64,000 nt of DNA from Clostridiales bacterium (GTDB taxonomy: Bacteria; Bacillota; Clostridia; Lachnospirales; Lachnospiraceae): assembly GCA_018376135.1 (NCBI GenBank), contig JAHABX010000010.1, positions 1 through 64,000 on the forward strand. Direction: 5' to 3'. A program made the translations under genes and the position numbers. Below are positions 33,502 through 41,778 of the stretch, in pieces (positions within the stretch are counted from its first letter, which is position 1; each line of letters opens with the position of its first letter). Under the pieces are notes generated by a model. The model did no database searches, was not told the origin of the DNA, and was given only the letters and a program-made list of their open reading frames with translations.

Positions 33502-34383
33502 TTATACTTTTTCCTGGATCTGCTTGCCCAGAAGACCTGTAGGCTTAACCACCAGCACAACGATCAGCACAGAGAAAACGATCGCATCGGAAAGCTGAGA
33601 GGATATGTATGCCTTACCCAGGATCTCGATAATACCCAGCAGGATACCGCCGATAAATGCGCCCGGTATGGAACCGATACCGCCGAACACGGCTGCAACG
33701 AATGCTTTGATACCCGGCATTGCTCCGGTATAAGGCGTCAGGGACGGATATGCGGAGCACAGAAGTACACCTGCAATTGCCGCCAATGCGGAACCAATGG
33801 CAAAGGTCAGGGCAATGGTTGCATTCACATTGATACCCATAAGCTGAGCAGCTCCGTCATCCTCAGACACTGCCAGCATGGCATGACCGGCTTTTGAATA
33901 TTTCATAAACGCCATCAGGCAGATCATGATCACAATACATGCCGCAATGGTGACGATCGTCTCACCGGAAATGATCAGCTGATCATTCGCCAGCTTCAGC
34001 GCCTCCATCTTAACCATAGACGGAAACGACTTTGTATTCGCACCAAAGATCAAAAGCGCCATATTCTGCAGGAAATAGCTTGCTCCAATGGCAGTGATCA
34101 GAACCGCCAGCTTGGATGCATGACGAAGCGGCTTATATGCAACACGCTCGATCGTAACGCCAAGCAGGGTACAGACGATCACAGACAGCAAAACCGACAC
34201 CGGAATCGGAAGTCCTGCACTGTTTACCGCTACAAATGCCACGTAGCTTCCGATCATGATGATATCTCCATGAGCGAAGTTCAGCATCTTTGCAATACCA
34301 TAGACCATCGTATATCCCAATGCAATGATCGCATATACGCTGCCCAGGCTGATGCCATTTAACAGATAGGATATAAAACTCAT
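33502..34383 (-). CDS. livH: Branched-chain amino acid ABC transporter permease LivH
   Basis: A 293-residue permease with eight or so helices. ISLGSVYAIIALGYTMVYGI and MLNFAHGDIIMIGSYVAF are standard LivH motifs, and FGGIGSIPGAFIGG the cytoplasmic loop that contacts the ATPase. A 285-bp gap separates it from livJ; that gap holds a terminator-like hairpin and a repeat. Confidence 0.95.
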   Translation of the reverse strand: MSFISYLLNGISLGSVYAIIALGYTMVYGIAKMLNFAHGDIIMIGSYVAFVAVNSAGLPIPVSVLLSVIVCTLLGVTIERVAYKPLRHASKLAVLITAIGASYFLQNMALLIFGANTKSFPSMVKMEALKLANDQLIISGETIVTIAACIVIMICLMAFMKYSKAGHAMLAVSEDDGAAQLMGINVNATIALTFAIGSALAAIAGVLLCSAYPSLTPYTGAMPGIKAFVAAVFGGIGSIPGAFIGGILLGIIEILGKAYISSQLSDAIVFSVLIVVLVVKPTGLLGKQIQEKV

Positions 34384-34506
34384 CTCATAACACCCCTTTA
34401 TTTTTTGTAAAAATCAATTTCTCACCATTATAGCATAGAACAAAAGTCAACACAAGCCGACAATTCCGGTTTTTCCGGGGTTTTCTGCCCTTTTTCGCAC
34501 AATTGA

Positions 34507-34534
34507 AAAGAGGAATCCCCTGCGGGACCCCTCT
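34507..34534 (-). terminator. Attenuating terminator between livJ and livH
   Basis: AGAGG-AATCCCC (34509-34520) and GGGAC-CCCTCT (34524-34534) form an imperfect hairpin. A short U-rich tract follows on the minus strand. Partial termination here would give more binding protein than permease, a common pattern in ABC operons. Confidence 0.55.
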
Positions 34535-34605
34535 GTCTGTACATGTTCATATATATAAGCTGATATCGACCAGGTTCCGGCTGCCAGCCAGAGACCTGTT
34601 CATGG

Positions 34606-34645
34606 CCTGATGCCGCGGATTGCTTCATTGCTGCGCAATTCCCGC
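34606..34645. repeat. REP-like interspersed repeat, copy B
   Basis: Matches copy A at 26141-26180 with few mismatches (CCTGATGCCGCGGATTGCTT...). It can fold through GCGGATTGC/GCAATTCCCGC. It lies just past the livJ stop. Confidence 0.65.
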
Positions 34646-34668
34646 AGTCCTGCAAACCTTCGGAATCA

Positions 34669-35898
34669 TTACATTGCTTTGTATGCGCCGTCTTTGATCA
34701 CAACAGCCTTCGGAGCTTTGGTCGGCTCACCGTCTGCACTCCAGGTGATTCCTTCTCCGGTCAGTCCGTCAACAGTGATCTCGGTCATAGCAGTCTTCAT
34801 AGCCTCACACATATCAGATACGCTCATATCTGCAGTAACGCCAGCCTGCTCTACTGCTGCCTTGATGATATACAGTGCATCGTAGGTATCTGCTGCGAAC
34901 TGATTCGGGATCTCGCCATAAGCTTCCTGATAAGCAGAAACGAATGCCTGAGTCTTCTCATCCTCTGCGTCTGCTGCGAACGGAGTCAGAAGCATAACAT
35001 CCTCAGCCAGTGCAGTGTCAAAGTTGTCAACCGTCAGAAGTCCGTCCAGACCGTCACATCCGAAGAAGATCGGATCGAAGCCCATGCCGTTTGCCTGAGT
35101 CAGGATGATAGAAGCCTCGGTGTAGTAGATCGGAAGGAATACCAGCTCTGCGCCTGCTTCCTTTGCCTTCTGTAACTGTACAGAGAAATCGGTCTTGCTG
35201 TCTGCGGTAAATGCCTCTGCAGATACGATCTCGATGCTCTGATTTGCTGCCTCTGCAGCGAACTTCTCATAAATACCAGTAGAATAAATATCGGAGCTGT
35301 CATAGATAACTGCTACCTTCGTTGCAATACCGTTCTCACCGATGTACTGTGCGGATGCTGCACCCTGGTTCGGGTCAGAGAAGCATACACGGAATGCGTT
35401 CGGAACAGCAATACTCTCTACTGCAGAACCAGACGGAGTCAGCTGGAACATATTGTCCTCTGCTGTCTTGGCAGAAACTGCTGTACAAGGTCCGGAGGTA
35501 ACAGTACCAACAAGCATCTGCATACCCCAGTCCTTTAAGGTATTGTAAGCATTGATCGCCTTCTCAGGATCATGCTCATCATCTTCAAAACGGAACTCGA
35601 TCTGCATGCCATTGATTCCGCCGGCTGCGTTGATCTCATCTACAGCAAGATTTGCTGCGTTCATAACTGCCATACCATAGATTGCTGCACCACCGGAGAT
35701 CGGTCCGATACCGCCGATCTTCAGCACACTGCCTTCTGCAGACGGTTCTGCTGCTTCTGTGCTCTCTGCGCCTTCTGTGCTTTCTGTGCTTTCTGCTGCT
35801 TCTGTGTTATCCGTTGCTGCCGGCTCTTCAGAGCTTCCGCATGCCACTACAGAAAAAGCAAGTACAGCTGCCATCGCAAGACTAAGTAACTTTTTCAT
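34669..35898 (-). CDS. livJ: Branched-chain amino acid ABC transporter substrate-binding lipoprotein LivJ
   Basis: A 409-residue lipoprotein (signal to FSVVACGSS). A Thr/Glu/Ala-rich linker of about 35 residues precedes a type-I periplasmic-binding fold: LKIGGIGPISGGAAIYG, AVDEINAAGGINGM, EDDEHDPEKAINAY. These are the usual LivJ/Leu-Ile-Val-binding motifs. It captures amino acids outside the membrane for LivHMGF. Its promoter and a 5' hairpin are listed separately. RBS is AGGAGGAG. Confidence 0.95.
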   Translation of the reverse strand: MKKLLSLAMAAVLAFSVVACGSSEEPAATDNTEAAESTESTEGAESTEAAEPSAEGSVLKIGGIGPISGGAAIYGMAVMNAANLAVDEINAAGGINGMQIEFRFEDDEHDPEKAINAYNTLKDWGMQMLVGTVTSGPCTAVSAKTAEDNMFQLTPSGSAVESIAVPNAFRVCFSDPNQGAASAQYIGENGIATKVAVIYDSSDIYSTGIYEKFAAEAANQSIEIVSAEAFTADSKTDFSVQLQKAKEAGAELVFLPIYYTEASIILTQANGMGFDPIFFGCDGLDGLLTVDNFDTALAEDVMLLTPFAADAEDEKTQAFVSAYQEAYGEIPNQFAADTYDALYIIKAAVEQAGVTADMSVSDMCEAMKTAMTEITVDGLTGEGITWSADGEPTKAPKAVVIKDGAYKAM

Positions 35899-35929
35899 AA
35901 TTGTCTCCTCCTATTATAATAGAAATAAA

Positions 35930-35991
35930 ATATCCAATGCAGTACACCCTGCATTGGATATCATGATAAACACTCTGTTTTGATTTGTCAA
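35930..35991 (-). promoter_or_regulatory. livJ promoter overlapping a strong hairpin
   Basis: On the minus strand TTGACA (35986-35991), 17-bp spacer, TATCAT (35963-35968). A 13-bp perfect hairpin (35930-35942 with 35949-35961) follows, with a U-rich tail. The livJ mRNA would start inside or at the hairpin, giving a structured 5' end. The same hairpin can end transcripts from the upstream nlpC gene. Confidence 0.65.
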
Positions 35992-36037
35992 TTCATTTTT
36001 GGATTTTCAGGCTGAATCCCCTGCTTCCGGCTGATTT

Positions 36038-37192
36038 TTACCAATATCTTCGGATACAGCGGATGCTTCGATAATACATATTGCTCACCTTGATACCGCT
36101 GCTGGGCGTGCTTGCGTGTACGATCTGATTGTTGCCTATGTAGATGCCCACATGTCCATAATAGCACACCACGTCTCCCGGCTGCTTGTCCGCATCACTG
36201 ACTGCTCTGCCGCCCCCCGCCTGTCCGCCGGAGGTTCTCGGGATGGAGATGCCGAAGTTCCTGTGCACCGCCTGGGTAAAACCGGAACAGTCCGCGCCGT
36301 TGGTCAGGCTGGTCCCGCCATACACATAGGGATTGCCCACAAACCGGAGACCGTAGGATGCAATCGCCGCTCCGTCACCCCCGCCGGAAACCGATGTGGA
36401 ACCGCCGGACGATGAGCTTCCGGAAGAAGAACTGCCGCCGGAGGATGAGCTTCCGGAGGATGCATTTGCCGCTTCCTGCTGAAGCCTCCTGATCTGATTG
36501 TTCTGCTCCTTAATCTTCTTCTGATATTCACTGGCCTTTGCCTTTGCCTGGCTGAGCTGGCTGTCAAAGTCCGCGATCTCGCTGCGCTTTCTCGCGATCA
36601 GAGTCTCCAGATATGCCTTGTCCTCCTCCAGCTGCTCTTCCATCTCCAGAAGCTCTGCCTTCTCCTGCTCCAGCTGATTCTGAAGATCGATGACCGCCTG
36701 CTTTGCCGCCTTGTATTCATCCAGAAGACGCCGGTCATATTCCTGCAGTTCCTCTGCATAATCCACCTTGTTCACCAGATCCGCCACACTCTCGGAAGTC
36801 AGCAGAAGCTCCACGTAGCTGTCGTTGCCGGATTCATACAGATACTGGATACGCAGCTTCATGGACTCATACTGCCGCTCCTCCGTCTCCTTTGCCTCCT
36901 CATATGCCGCCTGCGCTTCCTCGATCTGAACCTCCTTATCCGCCAGATCGCTCTTTAGTACCTCGATGTTCAAAAGCGTATCTGTCAGCTCGTCATTCAG
37001 ACTGTTCACCTCGCTGCTGAGCGTACTTTTCTGGTTCTCCAGTCCGCTGATCCTGGACTGTATCTCCTTGAGTTCCTTTTCATTCTTTGCCTTCTGATTC
37101 TTTATGGAATTGACGGTGGCTGCCGAAGCAGATATCCCCGTCACTAATAATGCAAACACTAAAATAATCCCGTATATTTTTTTATGCCTCAT
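36038..37192 (-). CDS. Secreted NlpC/P60 peptidoglycan hydrolase with coiled-coil
   Basis: A 384-residue protein: a signal peptide (ending GISASAAT), a long coiled-coil (about residues 30-245) as in CwlO/PcsB-type proteins, a Ser/Gly linker, and a C-terminal NlpC/P60 domain. The catalytic Cys is in NGADCSGFTQAV, His in CYYGHVGIYIG and the third polar residue in NQIVHAS. It cuts peptide stems in the wall, probably for growth or separation. Coiled-coil hydrolases of this type are often activated by FtsEX; no ftsEX genes are here. Confidence 0.92.
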   Translation of the reverse strand: MRHKKIYGIILVFALLVTGISASAATVNSIKNQKAKNEKELKEIQSRISGLENQKSTLSSEVNSLNDELTDTLLNIEVLKSDLADKEVQIEEAQAAYEEAKETEERQYESMKLRIQYLYESGNDSYVELLLTSESVADLVNKVDYAEELQEYDRRLLDEYKAAKQAVIDLQNQLEQEKAELLEMEEQLEEDKAYLETLIARKRSEIADFDSQLSQAKAKASEYQKKIKEQNNQIRRLQQEAANASSGSSSSGGSSSSGSSSSGGSTSVSGGGDGAAIASYGLRFVGNPYVYGGTSLTNGADCSGFTQAVHRNFGISIPRTSGGQAGGGRAVSDADKQPGDVVCYYGHVGIYIGNNQIVHASTPSSGIKVSNMYYRSIRCIRRYW

Positions 37193-37211
37193 CTGTAAAA
37201 CCTCCAGTTAC

Positions 37212-37240
37212 AGAATAGCATAAAATTCTTCCGGTTTCAA
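37212..37240 (-). promoter_or_regulatory. Promoter of the NlpC/P60 gene
   Basis: On the minus strand TTGAAA (37235-37240), 17-bp spacer, TATTCT (37212-37217), about 20 bp before the start. Confidence 0.6.
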
Positions 37241-37265
37241 CAGACGATTCATATCTGAGCAGGTA

Positions 37266-37294
37266 TTGCTTTTCATTCAAATGTTCGATATACT
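37266..37294 (+). promoter_or_regulatory. Promoter and likely operator of the ArsR-family gene
   Basis: TTGCTT (37266-37271), 17-bp spacer, TATACT (37289-37294). The spacer holds CATTCAAATGTTCGA, which resembles the ArsR/SmtB half-site pair (reverse complement GAACATTTGAAT). The repressor probably controls itself here. Confidence 0.5.
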
Positions 37295-37345
37295 GTTAGT
37301 AGTTCTGAAGAAATATCTGAAAAGGAACAGAAAGCAGGAACGTTT

Positions 37346-37648
37346 ATGAATCAGAATATGCATATGCCCGCAGAGGAAGAGATCTACTATCTCTCAGAAT
37401 TTTATAAGGTCTTCGGAGATTCCACCCGGATTAAGATCCTGTATGTACTGCTGGCACAGGAGCTCTGTGTCAATGACATTGCACAGGAGCTTTCCATGAC
37501 CCCAAGCTCCATTTCCCATCAGCTCCGCGTACTGAAGCAGCACCGTCTGGTCAAATTCCGCCGGGACGGAAAGACCATCTACTATTCACTGGCAGATCAC
37601 CATGTGGAGAATATTTTAAATCAGGGACTGGAGCACATTGAAGAATAA
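37346..37648 (+). CDS. ArsR/SmtB-family metal-responsive repressor
   Basis: A 100-residue winged-helix protein: GDSTRIKILYVLL, then the recognition helix MTPSSISHQLRVLKQHRLV, then the wing RRDGKTIYYSL. The last helix carries D-x-H-x10-H-x2-E (in ADHHVENIL...EHIEE), exactly the alpha-5 Zn(II) site of SmtB/CzrA. The alpha-3 Cys site is absent (ELCVNDI). It likely releases DNA on binding zinc. No metal transporter is adjacent; the nearest P-type ATPase is 20 kb away and Ca2+-like. Confidence 0.88.
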   Translation: MNQNMHMPAEEEIYYLSEFYKVFGDSTRIKILYVLLAQELCVNDIAQELSMTPSSISHQLRVLKQHRLVKFRRDGKTIYYSLADHHVENILNQGLEHIEE

Positions 37649-37694
37649 AAGGGCAGAGCCGCCGGAATCATTTTCCGGCTCCTCTGCCCTTTTT
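37647..37694. terminator. Bidirectional terminator between arsR and cdaR
   Basis: AAAGGGCAGAG...CCGGAA pairs with TTCCGG...CTCTGCCCTTT across 37648-37691, with A-run on the left and T-run on the right. It serves both convergent genes. Confidence 0.88.
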
Positions 37695-37703
37695 CATATT
37701 CAC

Positions 37704-38834
37704 TCAGTCCGCCTCTCTCAGATATCCGCGCAGGTCGTTGATAAACAGCTCAGCCACGCCAAATACCGCCGCATGGCTCAGCTTCCGCGGATCGTATCCG
37801 GTTCTCTCCTCCACCCGCTTCAGCTGATACTGCAGCGTATTGGGATGGATAAACAGCCGCTGGGCCGCCCGTTTGATCGACCCGTCCTCTTCATACAGCG
37901 CCGAAATAGTGCAGATGTCCCGCTCCATCTCCTCCACCGAATAGTCCTTGAATATCTTCCTGATATACCGCAGCTTGGACTCTATCGAAATATCGTCCAA
38001 TACCAGCTCCAGACTCAGATTATCGTAGAAAATGATCTGCCTGTCCTTCAGACGCAGCCCCGCCTTCAGTGCAAGCTTTGCCCGCTCATACTGCTGGTGG
38101 ATCCGATAGAAGGAATCCGCACCGTTGTCAATGCCGATATAGCTCTCATATCCTGCCTGACTCAGCTCTCCGCGGATCAGCTCTGCCAGCTCTCCGGCTG
38201 CTTCATCTGTCTGGTTCGGCAGAATGGCGACTACCGAATGGGAGGTCAGAAAGACACAGTCCCCCTCCCCCGCTCTGCTCACGATCGACTGTACCGTGCC
38301 CACGACCTTTTCATTTTCTCCTTCCGGCATGGATATGATCATGATACGTCTGGGCAGCGTAATATCCACCCCGAAGGTGCGTCCCTGCTGGATAAACGCG
38401 TCGTTAAGCACCGTCTGGGTACTGCATACCCAGGCATTGCAGTAGCGGTCCAGCGCCTGTCTCCTCTGCATGATACGATCCTCTGCCGCCTTTGATTCCA
38501 GAAGGACCTCGATCAGCTTCTTGATCACCTTGCCGTATGACTGTGCCACCTTATGGGGTCCCGTGATCCCTACCACTCCGATAATCTCATCATCAATGAT
38601 CAAAGGAAGATTCGTTCCTGCATTGGTCCCCTTATACTGGGTATTGCTGTACACGACCAGCTCATCCAGCTTTTTGCTGATGATCTCATAGGTCGCTTCG
38701 TGAAAATTCCCAACCCGCTCCGGATCTGAATTGGCAATAATGACCGCATCACTGCCCACGATGTTGATCTTCAGCCCGATCAGTTTTGAGATTTCATTTA
38801 CGATCTCCGCCGCATCCTTTTTCGATATTTCCAT
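37704..38834 (-). CDS. cdaR: CdaR-type sugar diacid regulator
   Basis: A 376-residue activator. The N-terminal putative sugar-diacid recognition domain (about 1-130: NIVGSDAVIIANSDPERVG...GTNLPLIIDDEIIGVVGITG) precedes a middle domain and a C-terminal PucR-type helix-turn-helix (IKRAAQRLFIHPNTLQYQLKRVEERTG). CdaR homologues sense glycerate or sugar diacids. It lies downstream of the kdgT-like permease and near the larA homologue, which are its likely targets. Confidence 0.88.
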   Translation of the reverse strand: MEISKKDAAEIVNEISKLIGLKINIVGSDAVIIANSDPERVGNFHEATYEIISKKLDELVVYSNTQYKGTNAGTNLPLIIDDEIIGVVGITGPHKVAQSYGKVIKKLIEVLLESKAAEDRIMQRRQALDRYCNAWVCSTQTVLNDAFIQQGRTFGVDITLPRRIMIISMPEGENEKVVGTVQSIVSRAGEGDCVFLTSHSVVAILPNQTDEAAGELAELIRGELSQAGYESYIGIDNGADSFYRIHQQYERAKLALKAGLRLKDRQIIFYDNLSLELVLDDISIESKLRYIRKIFKDYSVEEMERDICTISALYEEDGSIKRAAQRLFIHPNTLQYQLKRVEERTGYDPRKLSHAAVFGVAELFINDLRGYLREAD

Positions 38835-38861
38835 ATGCAGTCTTATCCTCCCTGTAACAGC

Positions 38862-38906
38862 ATATGCAGATAGACAGACCGCTCCCCGGTCTGTCTACCT
38901 GCATAT
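38862..38906. repeat. Long hairpin between kdgT and cdaR
   Basis: ATATGCAG-TAGACAGACC pairs with GGTCTGTCTA-CTGCATAT (38862-38906) with one mismatch. No U-run follows on the minus strand. ATATGCAG recurs at 38833-38840 over the cdaR start, so the motif may be an operator as well as a transcript structure. Confidence 0.55.
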
Positions 38907-38932
38907 CATTTATTCAGCTTCAATTAAACACA

Positions 38933-39949
38933 TTAAGCCTCTGCCTGTACTCCGCTTGCACGCTTAACATTGTAGTTCAGCTGTCCTTTTTTCGCCTCTC
39001 TCTTATACAGCCAGTCAACCAGGAACGGTACAAATACTGCTGTGATGATAACGGAAGCTGCCACCTGCGCGGTTGCAACCTCTACATAAGGAAGCCATGC
39101 CGCATCGATTGCTGCAATTGCTGCCGGAGTTGCCACTGCATTGCCTGCCGTAGTTCCTACTGCCGCACCTGCCACACAGGAGTGTCTCTTATCCTTCGGA
39201 ACCACCAGCTTATACAGGAAGTAGGTCGGAATACCGGTAATGATGATGGTCATGAAACCAAGAAGTACGCCGGATGCTCCTGCGGAAACAAGGGTCTGAA
39301 GGCTCATGCCTGCACCCAGAGGGAATGCAAACAGGAAGATAGCGATCATCATGCCCGGCTTCAGGAAATCACGGATCTTATCATCCAGATTACCAAGGAT
39401 CATACCAAGGATGATCGGCATGATACAAGCTACCAGAGACATGAGCGGGATCTCAGCCACACCTGCAACACCCATGAACATCATCTCGAAGAACGGTCCG
39501 TCATTGGAAGAAATGATCGCGATCGCACCTACGTCAGAATCATCGCCGTATTTTGCGGACAATGCGGTATAAAGTCCGCCGTTGGAGTTGGACATGGCGC
39601 CGATCATGGCAAGAGGCGTTACCCCCAGGAATGCGGCGTCAGGACCGACAAATTTCGCCAAAAGCACACCACATGCCACACCTGTGATGACTTTTCCCAC
39701 ATTAATAATCACACCTTTGTAAAGCGACATACCTGCAGTCTTAAACTGGATCTGTGCGCCGCTGCAGAAGAACAGCACTGCGATCAGGCAGCTGGAACCG
39801 CTCTTAAAAAGCGCCGTCGTAAAGCTTCCGATCTCCAGTGCCGCCGGTGCAAACGTATTGACCAGCACACCGAGAACCAGCGGAACTACCATGATACCAC
39901 CCGGTATCCTGTTAATTGTGTCTAGAATTGGTACCTTTCCCATTTTCAT
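38933..39949 (-). CDS. kdgT: 2-keto-3-deoxygluconate permease family transporter
   Basis: A 338-residue permease from the ATG at 39949 (AGGAGGG upstream). MGKVPILDTINRIPGG and VPLVLGVLVNTFAP open the protein as in KdgT; SNGGLYTALSAKYGDDSD and AAVGTTAGNAVATPAAIA are further family blocks. About ten helices. It would import 2-keto-3-deoxygluconate or a related sugar acid with H+. A TTGCAA/TAATAA pair at 40012-40039 is a plausible promoter. No KDG kinase or aldolase is next to it, so the substrate could differ. Confidence 0.88.
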   Translation of the reverse strand: MKMGKVPILDTINRIPGGIMVVPLVLGVLVNTFAPAALEIGSFTTALFKSGSSCLIAVLFFCSGAQIQFKTAGMSLYKGVIINVGKVITGVACGVLLAKFVGPDAAFLGVTPLAMIGAMSNSNGGLYTALSAKYGDDSDVGAIAIISSNDGPFFEMMFMGVAGVAEIPLMSLVACIMPIILGMILGNLDDKIRDFLKPGMMIAIFLFAFPLGAGMSLQTLVSAGASGVLLGFMTIIITGIPTYFLYKLVVPKDKRHSCVAGAAVGTTAGNAVATPAAIAAIDAAWLPYVEVATAQVAASVIITAVFVPFLVDWLYKREAKKGQLNYNVKRASGVQAEA

Positions 39950-40217
39950 TGATAATACCCTCCTGAAAAATTTTTCCCTGTCTGCACGATTCGACAAGCC
40001 TTATGATGTTATTATTATGGACTTTGTCTCCAGTTGCAAGTGGAAAATCCTTTTCCTCCCCATTTTCATCCCCCATAACAAATTTTTAACATTTTTTTTG
40101 GGGTTCAGAACATTTTCTTAACCATATTTACATGCTATACTTGAAATAACTTTATCTGGCTTGTGCATTTTTACTATATTTGTGAGATAAAAATAATTAT
40201 TTTTAGAGGTGATTGAC
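39950..40217. promoter_or_regulatory. Divergent control region of kdgT and larA
   Basis: A 268-bp AT-rich spacer. For kdgT (minus) TTGCAA (40034-40039) and TAATAA (40012-40017) lie 16 bp apart. For larA no clear consensus promoter is seen, although TATACT occurs at 40135-40140. CdaR is the likely regulator, but I cannot point to its site. Confidence 0.45.
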
Positions 40218-41489
40218 ATGAAGATCGAATTCCCTTATGGAAAAGAACAGTTAACATGCGAGATACCGGATGACCGTCTGCAGGGCATCCTGCTCTCTAA
40301 CCTTCATCACTACCAGCCCAAGGCAGATCCTGCCGCTCTGGTGGAAGAAGCACTTCAAAACCCTGTCGGAACTCCGCCTCTGTGCGAGCTTGCAAAAGGG
40401 AAGGACAACATCCTTCTTATAGCCAGCGACCATACACGACCGGTTCCAAGCAAGGTCATTATCCCGCCCATGCTCCGTGAGCTCCGTAAAGGCAATCCGG
40501 ATGCCAGGATCACGATCCTGATCGCTACCGGATGCCACCGTGGAACTACCCACGAAGAGCTGGTCTCCAAATTTGGGGAAGATATTGCAGCACAGGAGCA
40601 CATTGTCATCCATGACTGCGATGAGTCCGAGCTGGTCCGGATCGGCACGCTGCCAAGCGGCGGTGACTGTATCATCAACCGGCTTGCAGTGGATGCAGAT
40701 CTGGTCGTGGCTGAGGGATTTATTGAGCCGCACTTCTTTGCCGGCTTCTCCGGTGCCCGCAAGAGCATCCTTCCGGGTATCGCCAGCCGTACCACCGTAC
40801 TTGCCAACCACTGCTCTGAGTTTATCGCAGATCCTCATTCCCGTACGGGTATCCTGGAAGGCAATCCGATCCATCAGGATATGGTATGGGCGGCAAGAAA
40901 GGCCAAACTGGCTTTCATCGTCAACGTTGTGATTAACGCCGAGAAGGAAGCGATCTATGCGGTAGCCGGAGATATGGAGGAAGCGCACAAGGCCGGCTGT
41001 GATTTCCTGTCGTCCCTGTGCAAAGTGGATGCAAAGCCGGCGGATATCGTCATCTCCACCAACGGCGGATATCCTCTGGATCAGAACATCTATCAGGCAG
41101 TAAAAGGAATGACTGCTGCCGAAGCATCCGTCAGACAGGACGGCGTCATCATCATGCTTGCCAAATCCAACGACGGTCACGGCGGAGAGCATTTCTTCCA
41201 CCAGATGGCTGATGAGCCGGATATCGAGAAAACACTGGAGATCTTCCTGAACCGCAAACGGAATGAGACCGTGGCAGATCAGTGGCAGACACAGGTCTTC
41301 ATCCGCGTTCTCCAGAAGGCTTCCGTCATCTATGTATCGGATGCACCGGATTCCATGGTCCGCGCACTGCATATGACACCCGCACATTCCCTGGAAGAGG
41401 CCATGTCCATTGCAGAAAAACGGGTGGGCACACCGAATCCGACCGTTACCGCGATCCCGGACGGAGTGTCGGTGATGGTAATCGAATAA
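40218..41489 (+). CDS. larA: LarA-type nickel-pincer 2-hydroxyacid racemase homologue
   Basis: A 423-residue protein from the ATG at 40218 (GAGG 8 nt upstream). It has the LarA signature residues: ASDHTRPVP, ATGCHRGTTHEEL, EPHFFAGFSGARKSILPG with the Lys that holds the pincer cofactor, and NHCSEFIADPHS. LarA family members racemise or epimerise 2-hydroxyacids with a Ni-pincer nucleotide made by LarB/C/E, none of which is in the window. The divergent KdgT-like permease and CdaR regulator suggest a sugar-acid, not lactate, as substrate (inference). Confidence 0.88.
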   Translation: MKIEFPYGKEQLTCEIPDDRLQGILLSNLHHYQPKADPAALVEEALQNPVGTPPLCELAKGKDNILLIASDHTRPVPSKVIIPPMLRELRKGNPDARITILIATGCHRGTTHEELVSKFGEDIAAQEHIVIHDCDESELVRIGTLPSGGDCIINRLAVDADLVVAEGFIEPHFFAGFSGARKSILPGIASRTTVLANHCSEFIADPHSRTGILEGNPIHQDMVWAARKAKLAFIVNVVINAEKEAIYAVAGDMEEAHKAGCDFLSSLCKVDAKPADIVISTNGGYPLDQNIYQAVKGMTAAEASVRQDGVIIMLAKSNDGHGGEHFFHQMADEPDIEKTLEIFLNRKRNETVADQWQTQVFIRVLQKASVIYVSDAPDSMVRALHMTPAHSLEEAMSIAEKRVGTPNPTVTAIPDGVSVMVIE

Positions 41490-41530
41490 GGGAGGCCTCC
41501 TGCACACTGAATGATACACAGACTACAGAG

Positions 41531-41715
41531 CAGAATCTGCCTCCCGGAATAGCGTCGGTGTCCTTAACAAAAATTAAAATGTGGCTTCGCAATCTTTTAT
41601 GGATGCCCTCAAACCAATGTCAATACGAGTGTTTTGAGGGCATCTTTGATTGCTGAAAGCCACATTTTATTTTTATAACAGAACACCTCAAAGCCACTTC
41701 GGGAGGCAGGCTCTG
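41531..41715. repeat. Nested inverted-repeat element (MITE-like) downstream of larA
   Basis: Outer arms 41531-41549 and 41698-41715 (CTGCCTCCCG/CGGGAGGCAG) enclose an inner 95-bp palindrome-like element, 41575-41669: TAAAATGTGGCTT with AAGCCACATTTTA, GCAATC with GATTGC, and GATGCCCTCAAA with TTTGAGGGCATC. The inner unit, TA-rich at both ends, looks like a small MITE or REP inserted into a terminator stem. The whole can serve as a terminator for both convergent genes. Confidence 0.65.
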
Positions 41716-41778
41716 TTTCGTAAACCGTATATAGTTATTGTGCAGAAGGCTCTTTTCGAGTTTTCGCAGCAGTAAGTG

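Noticed and set aside
34523..34534. GACCCCTCTGTC-like match to part of the inversion site near the livJ-livH hairpin
   Set aside because: Only about 12 bp match, one arm of the site is missing, and it is part of a different hairpin.
40251..41519. Minus-strand frame of 422 codons opposite larA
   Set aside because: The plus-strand protein has all LarA motifs and an RBS; the reverse frame is Cys/His-rich and matches nothing I recognise.
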